A DNA stretch of 64,000 bases from Pedobacter sp. ISL-64 (GTDB lineage Bacteria > Bacteroidota > Bacteroidia > Sphingobacteriales > Sphingobacteriaceae). Of the stretch, positions 18,331 to 27,153 are shown piece by piece; within the stretch, counting starts at the first letter, position 1, and each line of letters starts with the position of its first letter. The stretch is taken from positions 62,001 through 126,000 of the forward strand of contig NZ_JAGGPU010000018.1 in the NCBI RefSeq assembly GCF_018613605.1, given 5' to 3'. The notes under the pieces were generated by a model that was given only the letters and a program-made list of their open reading frames with translations, was not told where the DNA came from and ran no database searches. The position numbers and the translations under genes are program-made.

Positions 18331-19443
18331 TTACCAGGTTAATTCGCCCTTCATTACATCAACAAAATCGTCGAATAAGTAACGCGAATCGTGTGGACCT
18401 GGTGAAGACTCTGGGTGATACTGAACCGAGAATGCCTTTTTGCCTTTAACACGGATACCCTCTATTGATTTATCGTTTAAGTTAATGTGTGTAATCTCTA
18501 CTTTATCAGAGTTTCTAACCTCATCAGGAATTACACCAAAACCGTGGTTTTGTGAGGTAACTTCGCAGTGGTTTTTGATAATGTTTTTTACCGGATGGTT
18601 TAATCCACGGTGACCGTTAAACATTTTCATGGTGCCAATATCATTAGCTTCGGCCAATAACTGGTGACCTAAACAGATCCCGAACATCGGTTTATTTACC
18701 GCTAGAATATCTTTGATTGTTTCTACGGCGTAAGGCATCACTGATGGATCGCCAGGACCGTTAGAAATGAAATAACCATCAGGGCTGAATTTTTCCATTT
18801 CGGCAAAAGTAGTTTTCGCCGGGAAAACCTGAACGTAGATATCGCGGTTTTCGAAACTGCGCAAAATATTTTTCTTGATACCTAAATCTAAAGCCGCCAC
18901 TTTTAAGCTCGCTTCAGGGTTGCCATAAAAATAAGGCTCGGTTGTACTTACTTTAGATGAAAGCTCTAGACCTTCCATTGAAGGTACTTCGGCTAATTTT
19001 TGTTTTAATTCTTCTAAATCCGTAATCTCAGAAGAAATAATCGCATTCATTGCGCCTTTATCTCTAATGTGGCGAACCAACGCACGTGTGTCGATATCAG
19101 AAATGGCAACCAGGTTGTCGTTCTGAAAATAATCCTGAATTGATTCTGTTGCTTCTTTACGGCTATAAACGATGTTGTAATTTTTGCAGACTAAACCAGC
19201 AATTTTAATCGAACCAGATTCGATTTCATCTTTGTGGATACCGTAATTACCAATATGCGCATTGGTGGTAACCATTATCTGGCCAAAATAACTTGGATCA
19301 GTAAAAATTTCCTGGTAACCTGTCATCCCGGTATTAAAACAAATTTCGCCAGTAGTGGTGCCAATTTTTCCGGCCGCTTTGCCGTAAAAAACTGTGCCAT
19401 CGGCCAGTAATAAAATCGCAGGTAACTTGGTGTAGTTAGTCAT
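18331..19443 (-). CDS. carA: Carbamoyl-phosphate synthase small (glutaminase) subunit
   Basis: A 370-residue subunit that releases ammonia from glutamine for carbamoyl phosphate, used in pyrimidine and arginine synthesis. The N-terminal CPSase_sm domain (about 8-140) shows FNTGMTGYQEIFTDPSY. The C-terminal class I glutaminase domain has FGICLGHQ (nucleophile Cys257) and QYHPESSPGPHD (His343, Glu345), so the triad is complete. The large subunit carB is not in the neighbourhood. A leader of roughly 110 bases separates the -7 element from the start. Confidence 0.97.
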   Translation of the reverse strand: MTNYTKLPAILLLADGTVFYGKAAGKIGTTTGEICFNTGMTGYQEIFTDPSYFGQIMVTTNAHIGNYGIHKDEIESGSIKIAGLVCKNYNIVYSRKEATESIQDYFQNDNLVAISDIDTRALVRHIRDKGAMNAIISSEITDLEELKQKLAEVPSMEGLELSSKVSTTEPYFYGNPEASLKVAALDLGIKKNILRSFENRDIYVQVFPAKTTFAEMEKFSPDGYFISNGPGDPSVMPYAVETIKDILAVNKPMFGICLGHQLLAEANDIGTMKMFNGHRGLNHPVKNIIKNHCEVTSQNHGFGVIPDEVRNSDKVEITHINLNDKSIEGIRVKGKKAFSVQYHPESSPGPHDSRYLFDDFVDVMKGELTW

Positions 19444-19489
19444 GGTAATTACAATATGGATTTTGATTTAAAAAAGAGTTGAAAAAAGA

Positions 19490-19511
19490 ATGGCTTTCGG
19501 CATTAAAGCCG
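19490..19511 (-). promoter_or_regulatory. Hairpin in the carA leader
   Basis: GGCTTT and AAAGCC flank a 7-base loop in the carA 5' leader. It could be an attenuator or RNA-binding site, but there is no recognised riboswitch or clear T run, so the call is tentative. Confidence 0.3.
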
Positions 19512-19561
19512 TTTTTGCTGGGTGCAAAAAAAGATGAATATATCCCTTCCATTTCGGGGTA

Positions 19562-19569
19562 CAAAGATA
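19562..19569 (-). promoter_or_regulatory. -7 element of carA promoter
   Basis: The minus strand reads TATCTTTG, an exact consensus match, about 118 bases before the carA start. Confidence 0.6.
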
Positions 19570-19613
19570 GAGTTTTAGATTGGAAATGTAAAGAGAAAAG
19601 TGAAATAAGGTGA

Positions 19614-19678
19614 AAGGTTTAAGGTGTAGGGCGTAAGGTTGCTCAACAATAAACCTTATGCCTCAAACCTTATACCTT
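19614..19678. repeat. Long imperfect hairpin between carA and panB promoters
   Basis: Two 27-base arms (19614-19640 and 19652-19678) are reverse complements with about five mismatches around an 11-base loop. Words such as AAGGTTTAAGG and CGTAAGGTT are shared with 7090-7223. Confidence 0.65.
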
Positions 19679-19694
19679 TTTAAAGAAAAAACAA

Positions 19695-19702
19695 TACTTT
19701 TG
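19695..19702 (+). promoter_or_regulatory. -7 element of panB promoter
   Basis: TACTTTTG matches the consensus and lies 19 bases before the panB ATG. Confidence 0.65.
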
Positions 19703-19721
19703 GCAACACAAAACAAATCCC

Positions 19722-20537
19722 ATGTCGGTACATAAAGAAATCAAACGCATCACCACGCACACTTTACAGGAAATGAAGCAACGTGGTGAAAAAATATCTA
19801 TGTTAACGGCCTACGATTACTCGATGGCTACCATTTTAGATGACGCAGGATTAGACGTTCTACTTGTAGGTGATTCTGCTTCTAATGTAATGGCTGGTCA
19901 CGAAACAACTTTGCCTATTACGCTAGATCAGATGATTTACCATGCTGCCTCGGTAATCAGAGCAGTTAAACGTGCTTTTGTTGTTGTCGATTTACCTTTT
20001 GGCTCTTATCAGGGAAATTCAAAGGAAGCTTTGAACTCAGCGATAAGGATTATGAAAGAATCGGGCGCCCACGGTGTTAAATTGGAAGGCGGCGAAGAAA
20101 TTATCGAATCGGTTCAACGTATTATCACAGCAGGAATACCTGTAATGGGGCATTTGGGTTTAACACCTCAGTCGATTTATAAATTCGGAACATATACAGT
20201 CCGCGCTAAGGAAGAAGAAGAAGCAAATAAGTTAAAAACAGATGTTTTGGCTTTACAGGCTGCGGGCTGTTTTGCTATCGTATTAGAAAAAATTCCTGCT
20301 GCTTTAGGTAAAGAAGTTACAGAAAGCTTGAATATCCCAACTATTGGTATTGGTGCCGGACAAGACTGCGACGGCCAGGTTTTGGTTGTAAATGATATGA
20401 TTGGTTTAACGAAAGGGTTTAAACCACGTTTTTTACGTCAGTATATTAATTTATACGATGAAATTTTGGGCGCAGCACAATCGTACATTCGTGATGTAAA
20501 AGCAAACGATTTTCCGAACGAGAAAGAACAGTATTAA
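19722..20537 (+). CDS. panB: 3-methyl-2-oxobutanoate hydroxymethyltransferase
   Basis: A 271-residue cytoplasmic enzyme that makes ketopantoate from 2-oxoisovalerate and methylene-tetrahydrofolate, the first committed step to pantothenate and CoA. Family motifs are intact: MLTAYDYSMATI, LVGDSASNVMAGHETT, LPFGSYQG, MKESGAHGVKLEGG, VMGHLGLTPQSI and IGIGAGQDCDGQVLV. Length is normal. The next gene, a pseudouridine synthase, is 144 bases downstream, and panC is not adjacent. Confidence 0.97.
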   Translation: MSVHKEIKRITTHTLQEMKQRGEKISMLTAYDYSMATILDDAGLDVLLVGDSASNVMAGHETTLPITLDQMIYHAASVIRAVKRAFVVVDLPFGSYQGNSKEALNSAIRIMKESGAHGVKLEGGEEIIESVQRIITAGIPVMGHLGLTPQSIYKFGTYTVRAKEEEEANKLKTDVLALQAAGCFAIVLEKIPAALGKEVTESLNIPTIGIGAGQDCDGQVLVVNDMIGLTKGFKPRFLRQYINLYDEILGAAQSYIRDVKANDFPNEKEQY

Positions 20538-20681
20538 GTTTGGGGTTGGGCGTTTTGAGTTTGGGGTTTTTTCAAGCGCAGATAAGCTATCCAACTTTAA
20601 ACAAATTAACCAATTGACTTTTGCAATAGACGATTTGCTTTGTTAAGTGAACTAATGACGAATGAACCAATAAACTAACCG

Positions 20682-21368
20682 ATGCCAATTACCGATAACG
20701 ACATCCTTTTTGAAGATAACCATTTAATCGCCATTAATAAAAGGGCAGGTGATATTGTGCAGGTTGATGAAACCGGCGATGAGCCTTTGGATGAACAGGT
20801 AAAAAAGTATATCGCTAAAAAGTACAATAAACCCAATGGTGCTTTTTTAGGGGTGGTACACCGTTTAGATCGGCCGGTGAGCGGCGTAATCTTATTTGCT
20901 AAAACAAGTAAGGCTTTGGAACGGATGAATGCCGTTTTTAAAAATAGAGAAGTAAAGAAAACCTATTGGGCAGTGGTGAAGAACAAGCCAGAGAAAGAGT
21001 CGGCTACATTGATCCATTGGCTGGTTAAAAACCCGCAGAAAAATGTGGTTTCCTATTATAATACAGAGGTTACTGGTAGTCAGCGTGCGGAGCTTTCTTA
21101 CAAAGTAAAGGCGAAGGTTGGCGATTATTACCTCTTAGAGGTAGATCCCTTAACCGGACGTTCGCACCAGATCAGGGTTCAGCTCTCATCAATGGGGTGC
21201 CCGATTATGGGTGATAATAAATATGGCTATCCCCGCGGAAGCAGAAAAGGGAGCATTTGCCTACATGCCCGCCGTTTACAGTTTATACACCCGGTTAAAA
21301 AAGAACCCGTAAATATATTTGCCAAGCTGCCTGTTGATGGTTTTTGGGAACGCTTCGAAGACTTATAG
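20682..21368 (+). CDS. RluA-family pseudouridine synthase
   Basis: A 228-residue enzyme that isomerises uridine to pseudouridine in rRNA or tRNA. The catalytic motif HRLDRPVSGVILFAK carries Asp63, and the C-terminal GRSHQIRVQLSSMGCPIMGD is typical of RluA/RluC/RluD. There is no S4 domain at the N-terminus, so it resembles the short RluA-like group. The exact RNA target cannot be told. Confidence 0.92.
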   Translation: MPITDNDILFEDNHLIAINKRAGDIVQVDETGDEPLDEQVKKYIAKKYNKPNGAFLGVVHRLDRPVSGVILFAKTSKALERMNAVFKNREVKKTYWAVVKNKPEKESATLIHWLVKNPQKNVVSYYNTEVTGSQRAELSYKVKAKVGDYYLLEVDPLTGRSHQIRVQLSSMGCPIMGDNKYGYPRGSRKGSICLHARRLQFIHPVKKEPVNIFAKLPVDGFWERFEDL

Positions 21369-21395
21369 CACAACAATATTTAATATAATTAAGAT

Positions 21396-21433
21396 ATCCG
21401 GTCACAATATTTAAGTATTTGATCGGATTTTTT
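21396..21433 (+). terminator. Terminator after the pseudouridine synthase
   Basis: ATCCGGTCA (21396-21404) pairs with TGATCGGAT (21420-21428), one mismatch, followed by a run of Ts. Confidence 0.7.
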
Positions 21434-21482
21434 ATGATTTGGCATCATATTTCGTCTGTTCAGGACTAAAACCAAATTAGTC

Positions 21483-21911
21483 ATGAAAAACACCATCTTA
21501 TCTATCGCTGCAGCAGGCTTATTGGCTTCTACATTGGTTTCGTGTGATAGCACTAAAAAAACGGAAACAACCAAAGACTCTAGTGAAATTTCCGCTAATG
21601 GAGACACCATTACCAAAATAACGACAAAAACAACTGAAACAGTTAAAACCGATGTTCCAACTTTCTCAAGTGAAGAGGTAAACAAAGGGCTTGCTGAATA
21701 TGCTAAACTTAAAGACGAATATGTTGCAGCTGTGAAAAGTAAAAATGCTGCAGAAATTAAAGCATTAAGCGATAAATACACGGCTTGGGCAAATCAGGCA
21801 ACGGGCTGGGCAAGCAAGCTAAAGCCAAATGAAATACAAAAATACTCTGATTATATGCTTAAGTTAAGCGAAGAATGGACGAAAGCAGCGAAGGAAGCAG
21901 TAACTAAGTAA
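21483..21911 (+). CDS. Small lipoprotein, Lys/Thr-rich linker and helical domain
   Basis: A 142-residue predicted lipoprotein with lipobox STLVSC (Cys21). Residues about 22-58 are a Thr/Ser/Lys-rich linker, and the rest (about 60-142) is helical and charged (EEVNKGLAEYAKLKDEYVAA, then WANQATGWASKLK). I do not recognise a family with known function. It is convergent with another small lipoprotein gene, with a hairpin repeat between them. Confidence 0.7.
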   Translation: MKNTILSIAAAGLLASTLVSCDSTKKTETTKDSSEISANGDTITKITTKTTETVKTDVPTFSSEEVNKGLAEYAKLKDEYVAAVKSKNAAEIKALSDKYTAWANQATGWASKLKPNEIQKYSDYMLKLSEEWTKAAKEAVTK

Positions 21912-21930
21912 AGCTCAAATTATAGGAAAT

Positions 21931-22006
21931 CGTCATTCTCGCTTATGCGGGAATCTTAAAGCACTTTTGTTAGGCATTAAGATTCCCAATCAAGTTGGGA
22001 CTGACG
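21931..22006. repeat. CGTCA...TGACG hairpin repeat between convergent lipoprotein genes
   Basis: GGGAATCTTAA (21949-21959) pairs perfectly with TTAAGATTCCC (21977-21987), with outer CGTCA (21931-21935) and TGACG (22002-22006) also complementary. It lies between two convergent genes and may terminate both. Confidence 0.7.
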
Positions 22007-22018
22007 GTTCTTCGGAAT

Positions 22019-22495
22019 TTATTTACAATCTATTTTGTCAAAAGTCATCAATTCATCAAACTTTAGTTTGCTTAGGTCTTTGAACTTGGTTTCTCCTTTT
22101 ACTTCCTGTACATCGCCAAATCCCTCTGCTAACTGATCACCCTTTTTCAAAAAAGCCACTTCCCTAATTGATGTTTTGCCTTCAGACTGAAAAGTATAGT
22201 TAGCAATTATGGTATCGCCTTTAACAATTCCGGCTATAGTGCCCGCATTTTTATCTTTTTCGTATAAATTATAACCTAGTGTACCTGTTACCTTATCATC
22301 CGCTGTTTTTAACGATAGGGTGGCAGTATCTCGGTTTTTAATATATTGGTAGCACCGAATAGAGTCGGGGCTTGCTCCTGTTGCATTGGTTACTATTGTG
22401 GAATCTATTTTAGCCTGTGTTTTTTTTGCCGTGCCGCCCTGGCAAGATGCCATCAATAAAGCGGCTGCTCCTAGTATTGGGATAATGTTTTTCAT
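22019..22495 (-). CDS. Small lipoprotein of unknown function
   Basis: A 158-residue predicted lipoprotein with lipobox LLMASC (Cys18). The mature region looks like a small beta-barrel or sandwich (alternating strands: ATLSLKTADDKVTGTLGYNL, then GTIAGIVKGDTIIANYTF). It has two cysteines away from the anchor (Cys48 and the penultimate residue), which could form a disulfide. No family recognised. It is transcribed toward the convergent lipoprotein gene at 21483. Confidence 0.7.
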   Translation of the reverse strand: MKNIIPILGAAALLMASCQGGTAKKTQAKIDSTIVTNATGASPDSIRCYQYIKNRDTATLSLKTADDKVTGTLGYNLYEKDKNAGTIAGIVKGDTIIANYTFQSEGKTSIREVAFLKKGDQLAEGFGDVQEVKGETKFKDLSKLKFDELMTFDKIDCK

Positions 22496-22630
22496 TAGGA
22501 TATATTCTTTTTTTATTATTAAGCAAAGCCCCTGCCAAAAAGATTCATTAACCTGTACCCATCTTTACATCGGAAATGAAGCTATCCTAAATATATGAGC
22601 TATGTGATAGCCTTATCAGGGAAGTTTCAT

Positions 22631-23935
22631 TTAAAAAAACAACGAAATGCTGGTTCCTTTGTGTTCGTCAGATTTAATATCAATCTCTATTTTATGAAAC
22701 CGGGCTATACTTTGCACAATGGCCAGCCCCAGACCAAAGCCGTTTTCTTCGGTATTTCCTCTTTTAAACCGATCGAAAGCATGTTCTACAAGTGCCACGC
22801 TCATACCAGATCCGGTATCGCTGATGGTGAGGATATATTTTTCAGCTTCGGTTTTATCTGTTATGGCAATGGTACCCCCTTCAATATTATACTTTATTGC
22901 ATTATTGATGATATTGATTAAAAGGGTATGTATCAGCGCTTTATTTCCAGTAAAATGAAAATCCTTTGAAAGGTGAGCATTATAACTGATATTTTTATCT
23001 GCTATTCGATCTTCCAGATCTTCATATATATCATCGATTTCCTGTTTGAGGCTAATTTCTTCGGTTTTTAGATACTGATTGTTTTCTACCTTCGAAATGA
23101 GCAATAAGCTGTTGATAATTACCTTTAAGCGGTTTAACGTTTTTAAAGAGGCGTAGATTTTGTTTTCATGCTCTACCGGAATATCTGGTGTGTTGAGCAT
23201 ATTTTCGAAGCGCGTACTTAAAATTGAAATGGGGGTAAGCAGTTCATGCGAAACGTTAGCTATAAACTGCTTTTCTAAAGCAAAAAGCGTATTTATTTTA
23301 CGCATTAAAGAGTTTATGCTATTATCAAGGATTTTAAAATCACTGGTACTGGTAGGGATATTCTGGTAATTGTAATGGGAAGGATCATCAACCAAGTTGA
23401 TTTTTTTGTCGATAATGCGATAAAATGGCTTGAGTAAAAAGTTAGAGAAGGTAAAATCGGCAACCAGGGTTATGAGCAACGCTGCAACGAGTACAATGAG
23501 CATATAAAAGCGGATCGAATTTTTAATCGATTGGAGCGCTGTCATCGTTTCCCCAATTTCTAGGTTGTACCAGTTTGTATGGTAAGAGAATTTATAGTTT
23601 AAAATGCGGTATACTTCAATATCGCCCTCTATCTCTCTTTTTTCGGTAAATACCTTCGCGGTAGAATCTTTTTGATTGTCGGGTATATCCGTTAACACAA
23701 TAAATTCTTCCTTTAAAATATTGTAGTCGGTAAATGATTGTTCTTTGTTTAAAAGGCTGTCGATCTCATTATCATTTAAATTTTTGATGATTTTATTCTT
23801 CTTTTTGATTAAACGGTTATCAAGTTGGTTGTAGGCAAGTCTGTCTAACGAGAATAAAATGATAGCCCCCAACACCAAGATGATGGCGATTTTGGTTACT
23901 GCATTGTATAAGGAAAACTTAACCTGTAACTTCAT
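22631..23935 (-). CDS. Two-component sensor histidine kinase
   Basis: A 434-residue inner-membrane kinase. It has two membrane helices (about 11-31 and 143-165) around an extracytoplasmic sensor of about 110 residues, then a HisKA domain with FIANVSHELLTPISIL (His230) and an HATPase domain with N box LLINIINNAIKYN, G1 ISDTGSGMS, F box HAFDRFKRG and G2 NGFGLGLAIV. It is encoded just downstream of the OmpR-type regulator (85-base gap) and surely partners it. No signal can be deduced. The gene is not next to an obvious target such as a transporter. Confidence 0.95.
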   Translation of the reverse strand: MKLQVKFSLYNAVTKIAIILVLGAIILFSLDRLAYNQLDNRLIKKKNKIIKNLNDNEIDSLLNKEQSFTDYNILKEEFIVLTDIPDNQKDSTAKVFTEKREIEGDIEVYRILNYKFSYHTNWYNLEIGETMTALQSIKNSIRFYMLIVLVAALLITLVADFTFSNFLLKPFYRIIDKKINLVDDPSHYNYQNIPTSTSDFKILDNSINSLMRKINTLFALEKQFIANVSHELLTPISILSTRFENMLNTPDIPVEHENKIYASLKTLNRLKVIINSLLLISKVENNQYLKTEEISLKQEIDDIYEDLEDRIADKNISYNAHLSKDFHFTGNKALIHTLLINIINNAIKYNIEGGTIAITDKTEAEKYILTISDTGSGMSVALVEHAFDRFKRGNTEENGFGLGLAIVQSIARFHKIEIDIKSDEHKGTSISLFF

Positions 23936-24019
23936 TTTATTTAATGGTTCATTGGTTCAATTGCCATTGGTTCGTTGGTAGATGGACGCTTAACTTCTGA
24001 CTTCCCACTTCCCGACTCT

Positions 24020-24697
24020 TTAGCAATTAATCCTATAGCCAATACTCCTTACGGTTTCAAACCAATCTGTTACACTCACTGCTGCAAGTTTTTTTCGCAG
24101 GTTTTTAACATGAACATCAACAAAGTTGGAATCAGAATTGACTTCTAAAATATCACCCCAAACGTGTTCAGTTAAACTCATTCTAGATACCACGCGGTTT
24201 TTGTTCAACACCAAATAGTTAAATATTTCGAATTCCTTTTTGGTGAGGTTTAATCTTTCGTCACCAAATGAAACGGTCCTGTTCTGGATATTGAGCAAAA
24301 AATTATGAATGTTTACTTCATTTTTCTCTAACTTATGTTTTCTACGGGTAATGGCATGCATGCGCGCTAAAAGTTCATTTAGCGAAAATGGTTTTGGTAA
24401 ATAATCGTCTGCGCCTTCATCAAGCCCCTTAATCCGGTCATCTACAGCACTACGGGCGGTTAAGATAATTACAGCATCATCGCGATCTTTCATTGCTTTT
24501 AACTGTTTTAAAATTTCAAAACCATCACCATCTGGTAAACCTAAATCGAGTAAAATGAAATCATAATTGTTTACAAATATTTTTTCTTCTGCAGAAGATT
24601 TTTTCCAGGCATGCTCTACAATAAATCCTTCTTTGCTCAAGAATTCATCCATTTCAAGCGCCAGGCTTTTTTCATCTTCAACGATTAGTACATTCAT
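24020..24697 (-). CDS. OmpR/PhoB-family response regulator
   Basis: A 225-residue regulator from ATG at 24697; the open frame extends four codons further to a TTG, which I judge not to be the start because MNVLIVEDEK is the usual beginning. The receiver has the acidic pair ED, phospho-acceptor Asp51 (FILLDLGLPDGDGF), Thr80 and Lys102 (PKPF). The C-terminal winged helix (about 128-225) shows LNLTKKEFEIFNYLVLNKN and VDVHVKNLRKKL. It precedes its kinase in one operon. Confidence 0.95.
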   Translation of the reverse strand: MNVLIVEDEKSLALEMDEFLSKEGFIVEHAWKKSSAEEKIFVNNYDFILLDLGLPDGDGFEILKQLKAMKDRDDAVIILTARSAVDDRIKGLDEGADDYLPKPFSLNELLARMHAITRRKHKLEKNEVNIHNFLLNIQNRTVSFGDERLNLTKKEFEIFNYLVLNKNRVVSRMSLTEHVWGDILEVNSDSNFVDVHVKNLRKKLAAVSVTDWFETVRSIGYRINC

Positions 24698-24754
24698 TTC
24701 AGTTAACAATTATTAGTTTTAATCTCTCAGCTTTTTACGCTACGCGCTTTGCTT

Positions 24755-25945
24755 TTACCCTGCAACTAAGTTAATATTTTTTAAGATGATCGCACAAGCT
24801 TCTTCAATTTCTTCTTTTGTAATAATTAAAGGAGGAGCAATGCGCATAGAATTGCTGCAATGTAAAAACCAGTCTGATAACACACCATCTAAAATGCAGG
24901 CATCAATGATTTTTTTATTGATCTCGAAATTTTCAAATTCAACCGCCAGCATTAAACCTTTTCCCCTAATTTCTTTAATGGCAGGATGTTGAAGGAGCAG
25001 TTTAAACAATTGTCCTTTTTCTTCTACTTCTTCAACAATATGATCATCAACCAAGGTACGTAAGGTAGCCAACCCAGCAGCACAACAAACCGGATGACCG
25101 CCAAAAGTAGTCATATGACCCAAAATTGGGGTATGTGATAATACCGACATAATCTCTAGTGAACTTATAAAAGCCCCAATTGGCATTCCACCACCGATTC
25201 CCTTCGCTAGGAGCAGCACATCGGGCACAACATTATAATGCTCGAAAGCAAACATCTTGCCGCTGCGGCCGAAACCAGATTGTATTTCGTCGAAGATTAA
25301 CAAAGTTCCGGTTTCTGTGCATTTTGTCCCCAAAGCCTGCATGTAGCTTAAATCGGCTACCTGGATTCCGGCTTCACCCTGAATGGGTTCGATAAAAACA
25401 GCGGCAATTTCTGAGGTGATTTTTTCGAGATCAGCAATGTTATTATGTTCGATAAAACTTACATGTGGCAAGAACGGGCCGTAGCCGGAGGAATAGAAAT
25501 CGCTTTCCATTAAACTTTCGGCACCCTGCGTACTCCCGTGGTAAGCATTTTTGCAGGCAATAAATCCTTTACGTCCAGTATAACGTTTAGCTAGTTTCAT
25601 GGCACCTTCTACAGCTTCAGTTCCTGAGTTTAAAAAGTAGGTGCAGCTTAAGCTTTCGGGTAGGATATCGGCAAGGGCTTTAGCAAAATTTACTTGAGGC
25701 GTTTGCACATATTCGCCATAAACCATCAGGTGCATATAGGTTTCTGCTTGCTCTTGAATGGCCTTCACCACCGAAGGATGGCAATGACCAACATTACTTA
25801 CGCCGATACCGGCAATAAGATCGATGTGTTTTTTGTTTTGGGCATCGTAAATGTAAATTCCTTTTGCCTTTACAAATTCGAGCATAAGCGGCTCAGGAGA
25901 GGTTTGTGCATTGTGTTGTAAAAACAACTGACGTTGGGTAAGCAT
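24755..25945 (-). CDS. Class III aminotransferase (acetylornithine/ornithine type)
   Basis: A 396-residue PLP enzyme. The class III signature is LLIFDEIQSGFGRSGKMFAF followed by VLLLAKGIGGGMPIG, with Asp219 and PLP lysine Lys248. FLNSGTEAVEGAMKLAKRYT binds the cofactor phosphate. The family covers acetylornithine, ornithine and 4-aminobutyrate aminotransferases; without arginine genes nearby I do not name it argD. It starts 46 bases upstream of the response regulator frame but is probably a separate unit. A TACTTTTG element lies 4 bases before the ATG. Confidence 0.88.
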   Translation of the reverse strand: MLTQRQLFLQHNAQTSPEPLMLEFVKAKGIYIYDAQNKKHIDLIAGIGVSNVGHCHPSVVKAIQEQAETYMHLMVYGEYVQTPQVNFAKALADILPESLSCTYFLNSGTEAVEGAMKLAKRYTGRKGFIACKNAYHGSTQGAESLMESDFYSSGYGPFLPHVSFIEHNNIADLEKITSEIAAVFIEPIQGEAGIQVADLSYMQALGTKCTETGTLLIFDEIQSGFGRSGKMFAFEHYNVVPDVLLLAKGIGGGMPIGAFISSLEIMSVLSHTPILGHMTTFGGHPVCCAAGLATLRTLVDDHIVEEVEEKGQLFKLLLQHPAIKEIRGKGLMLAVEFENFEINKKIIDACILDGVLSDWFLHCSNSMRIAPPLIITKEEIEEACAIILKNINLVAG

Positions 25946-25949
25946 GGCA

Positions 25950-25957
25950 CAAAAGTA
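25950..25957 (-). promoter_or_regulatory. -7 element abutting the aminotransferase start
   Basis: The minus strand reads TACTTTTG, then TGCC, then ATG. A transcript started from it would have almost no leader. Confidence 0.45.
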
Positions 25958-25987
25958 CGGAAATGAAAGAGTGCTTTAAAACAAAAA

Positions 25988-26009
25988 AGACCTACATTGC
26001 TGTAAGTCT
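25988..26009 (-). terminator. Terminator of the ECF sigma operon
   Basis: AGACTTACA pairs with TGTAGGTCT (one mismatch, 4-base loop) on the minus strand, followed by a T run (25982-25987). It lies just past the Spy-like gene stop. Confidence 0.75.
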
Positions 26010-26015
26010 CTTTCT

Positions 26016-26456
26016 TTATTGCTTTTGGCGGCCTTTAAATCTATTGAGTAACTCTCTTTTAAAACCTTCCTGGGCGCGGTAAAACTTTCCAACAATTTTT
26101 ATCGGCAATACCGCTTTAAGTTTGTTGTAATATTTTTTATCAAGATTAAGGTCTTTTTGCTTAAAGTCGAATTCGCTGGTAATTAAATTTTGCACCTGTG
26201 CATCGGTTAGATTATCAATTTCAGTTGTTTTTCTAAAAGAGATCATTTTCTGCATGCGTTCTTTGCGCAAGGCGTTTTGCTCTGCCTGCATATCGTTATA
26301 AATCGGCCAGAAAATTTTAGCCTCTTCTGATGATAGGTCCAGTTTTTGAGTGAAAAAAGCTATTTTAAGTGATTCTATTTCCTCTCCCTTTGGTTTTTGT
26401 GCCAACAGGGTTGTGGGTAATAAAAACATTAAAGCAACAAAAAGTAAATTCTTCAT
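26016..26456 (-). CDS. Small exported helical protein, Spy/CpxP-like, in sigma-factor operon
   Basis: A 146-residue protein with signal peptide MKNLLFVALMFLLPTTLLAQ. The mature part is helical and highly charged: LDLSSEEAKIFWPIYNDMQA, then RKERMQKMISF. The pattern resembles periplasmic stress chaperones of the Spy/CpxP type in length and composition, but the LTxxQ motif is not clear, so this is resemblance only. It is the third gene after an ECF sigma factor and a membrane anti-sigma-like protein, so it may be part of an envelope stress or sensing module. Confidence 0.6.
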   Translation of the reverse strand: MKNLLFVALMFLLPTTLLAQKPKGEEIESLKIAFFTQKLDLSSEEAKIFWPIYNDMQAEQNALRKERMQKMISFRKTTEIDNLTDAQVQNLITSEFDFKQKDLNLDKKYYNKLKAVLPIKIVGKFYRAQEGFKRELLNRFKGRQKQ

Positions 26457-26463
26457 TTCTGTA

Positions 26464-27120
26464 TTAATTATTTAGTTCCTGAGATAAATCACTTGATGAG
26501 AAATTACTCAAGATGTAGTTTTCCATTTCTGTATCTGACACAGAAGTTGTTTTTGTGGTAGATGATGTTGTGTTCTGAGCTTCTAAATGATCGATGATTG
26601 TACTTTCGTCAATATCATATAATAGCTGTTCGTTCATCGCTTCTGCAGATTGTGCTTGCTGAACCGCAGTGGTCGAGCCGTTCTGGTAAAAATAAACACC
26701 AAACGAGGCGATTAATAAGAAACAGGCTGCGCTTGCATATTTAACAATATTCCGTCTCCATAGCGGAATAATCTTGACTTCCTTTTTAGGTTCGGATGCT
26801 GCAATCCTATCGGCAATTCTACGCTGCAGTGTGTCGAAATAATTTTCGGGTACTGTAAAGGCCTGTTCTGCTTTAGGCATTTCAGACAAGGCAATCCGGA
26901 TTTGTATGCGCTCTGTTAAATCTTCAAAATAATTCTGCGGAACTTCAAAATTATTGTCACTGGTTTTCTGTTTCAATCCATCTAAAAAGACAGCAGAAAA
27001 AATAGCCTCATCACAATTTTCGAAATATCCATCAGGAACGGAGAAAGGATTGCGTTTCCCCATTGCCGCAAGGGCTGGGGCTTCGTTCATCCAATCGTTA
27101 TTTTCTATATTTTCGTTCAT
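26464..27120 (-). CDS. Membrane anti-sigma-like protein with three VPxxYF repeats
   Basis: A 218-residue protein from ATG at 27120; the open frame reaches a TTG six codons earlier, which is less likely. The cytoplasmic N-terminal half has three copies of a short motif, VPDGYFENC (about 28), VPQNYFEDLTERI (about 60) and VPENYFDTLQRRI (about 90), spaced about 30 residues apart. One membrane helix (about 126-146) and an extracytoplasmic tail rich in Ser/Thr follow. Its place right after an ECF sigma gene suggests that it holds the sigma factor at the membrane. No zinc-type HxxxCxxC anti-sigma motif is present. Confidence 0.72.
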   Translation of the reverse strand: MNENIENNDWMNEAPALAAMGKRNPFSVPDGYFENCDEAIFSAVFLDGLKQKTSDNNFEVPQNYFEDLTERIQIRIALSEMPKAEQAFTVPENYFDTLQRRIADRIAASEPKKEVKIIPLWRRNIVKYASAACFLLIASFGVYFYQNGSTTAVQQAQSAEAMNEQLLYDIDESTIIDHLEAQNTTSSTTKTTSVSDTEMENYILSNFSSSDLSQELNN

Positions 27121-27153
27121 CACAGATATATGATACAATTAAAGTGAAAAGGT

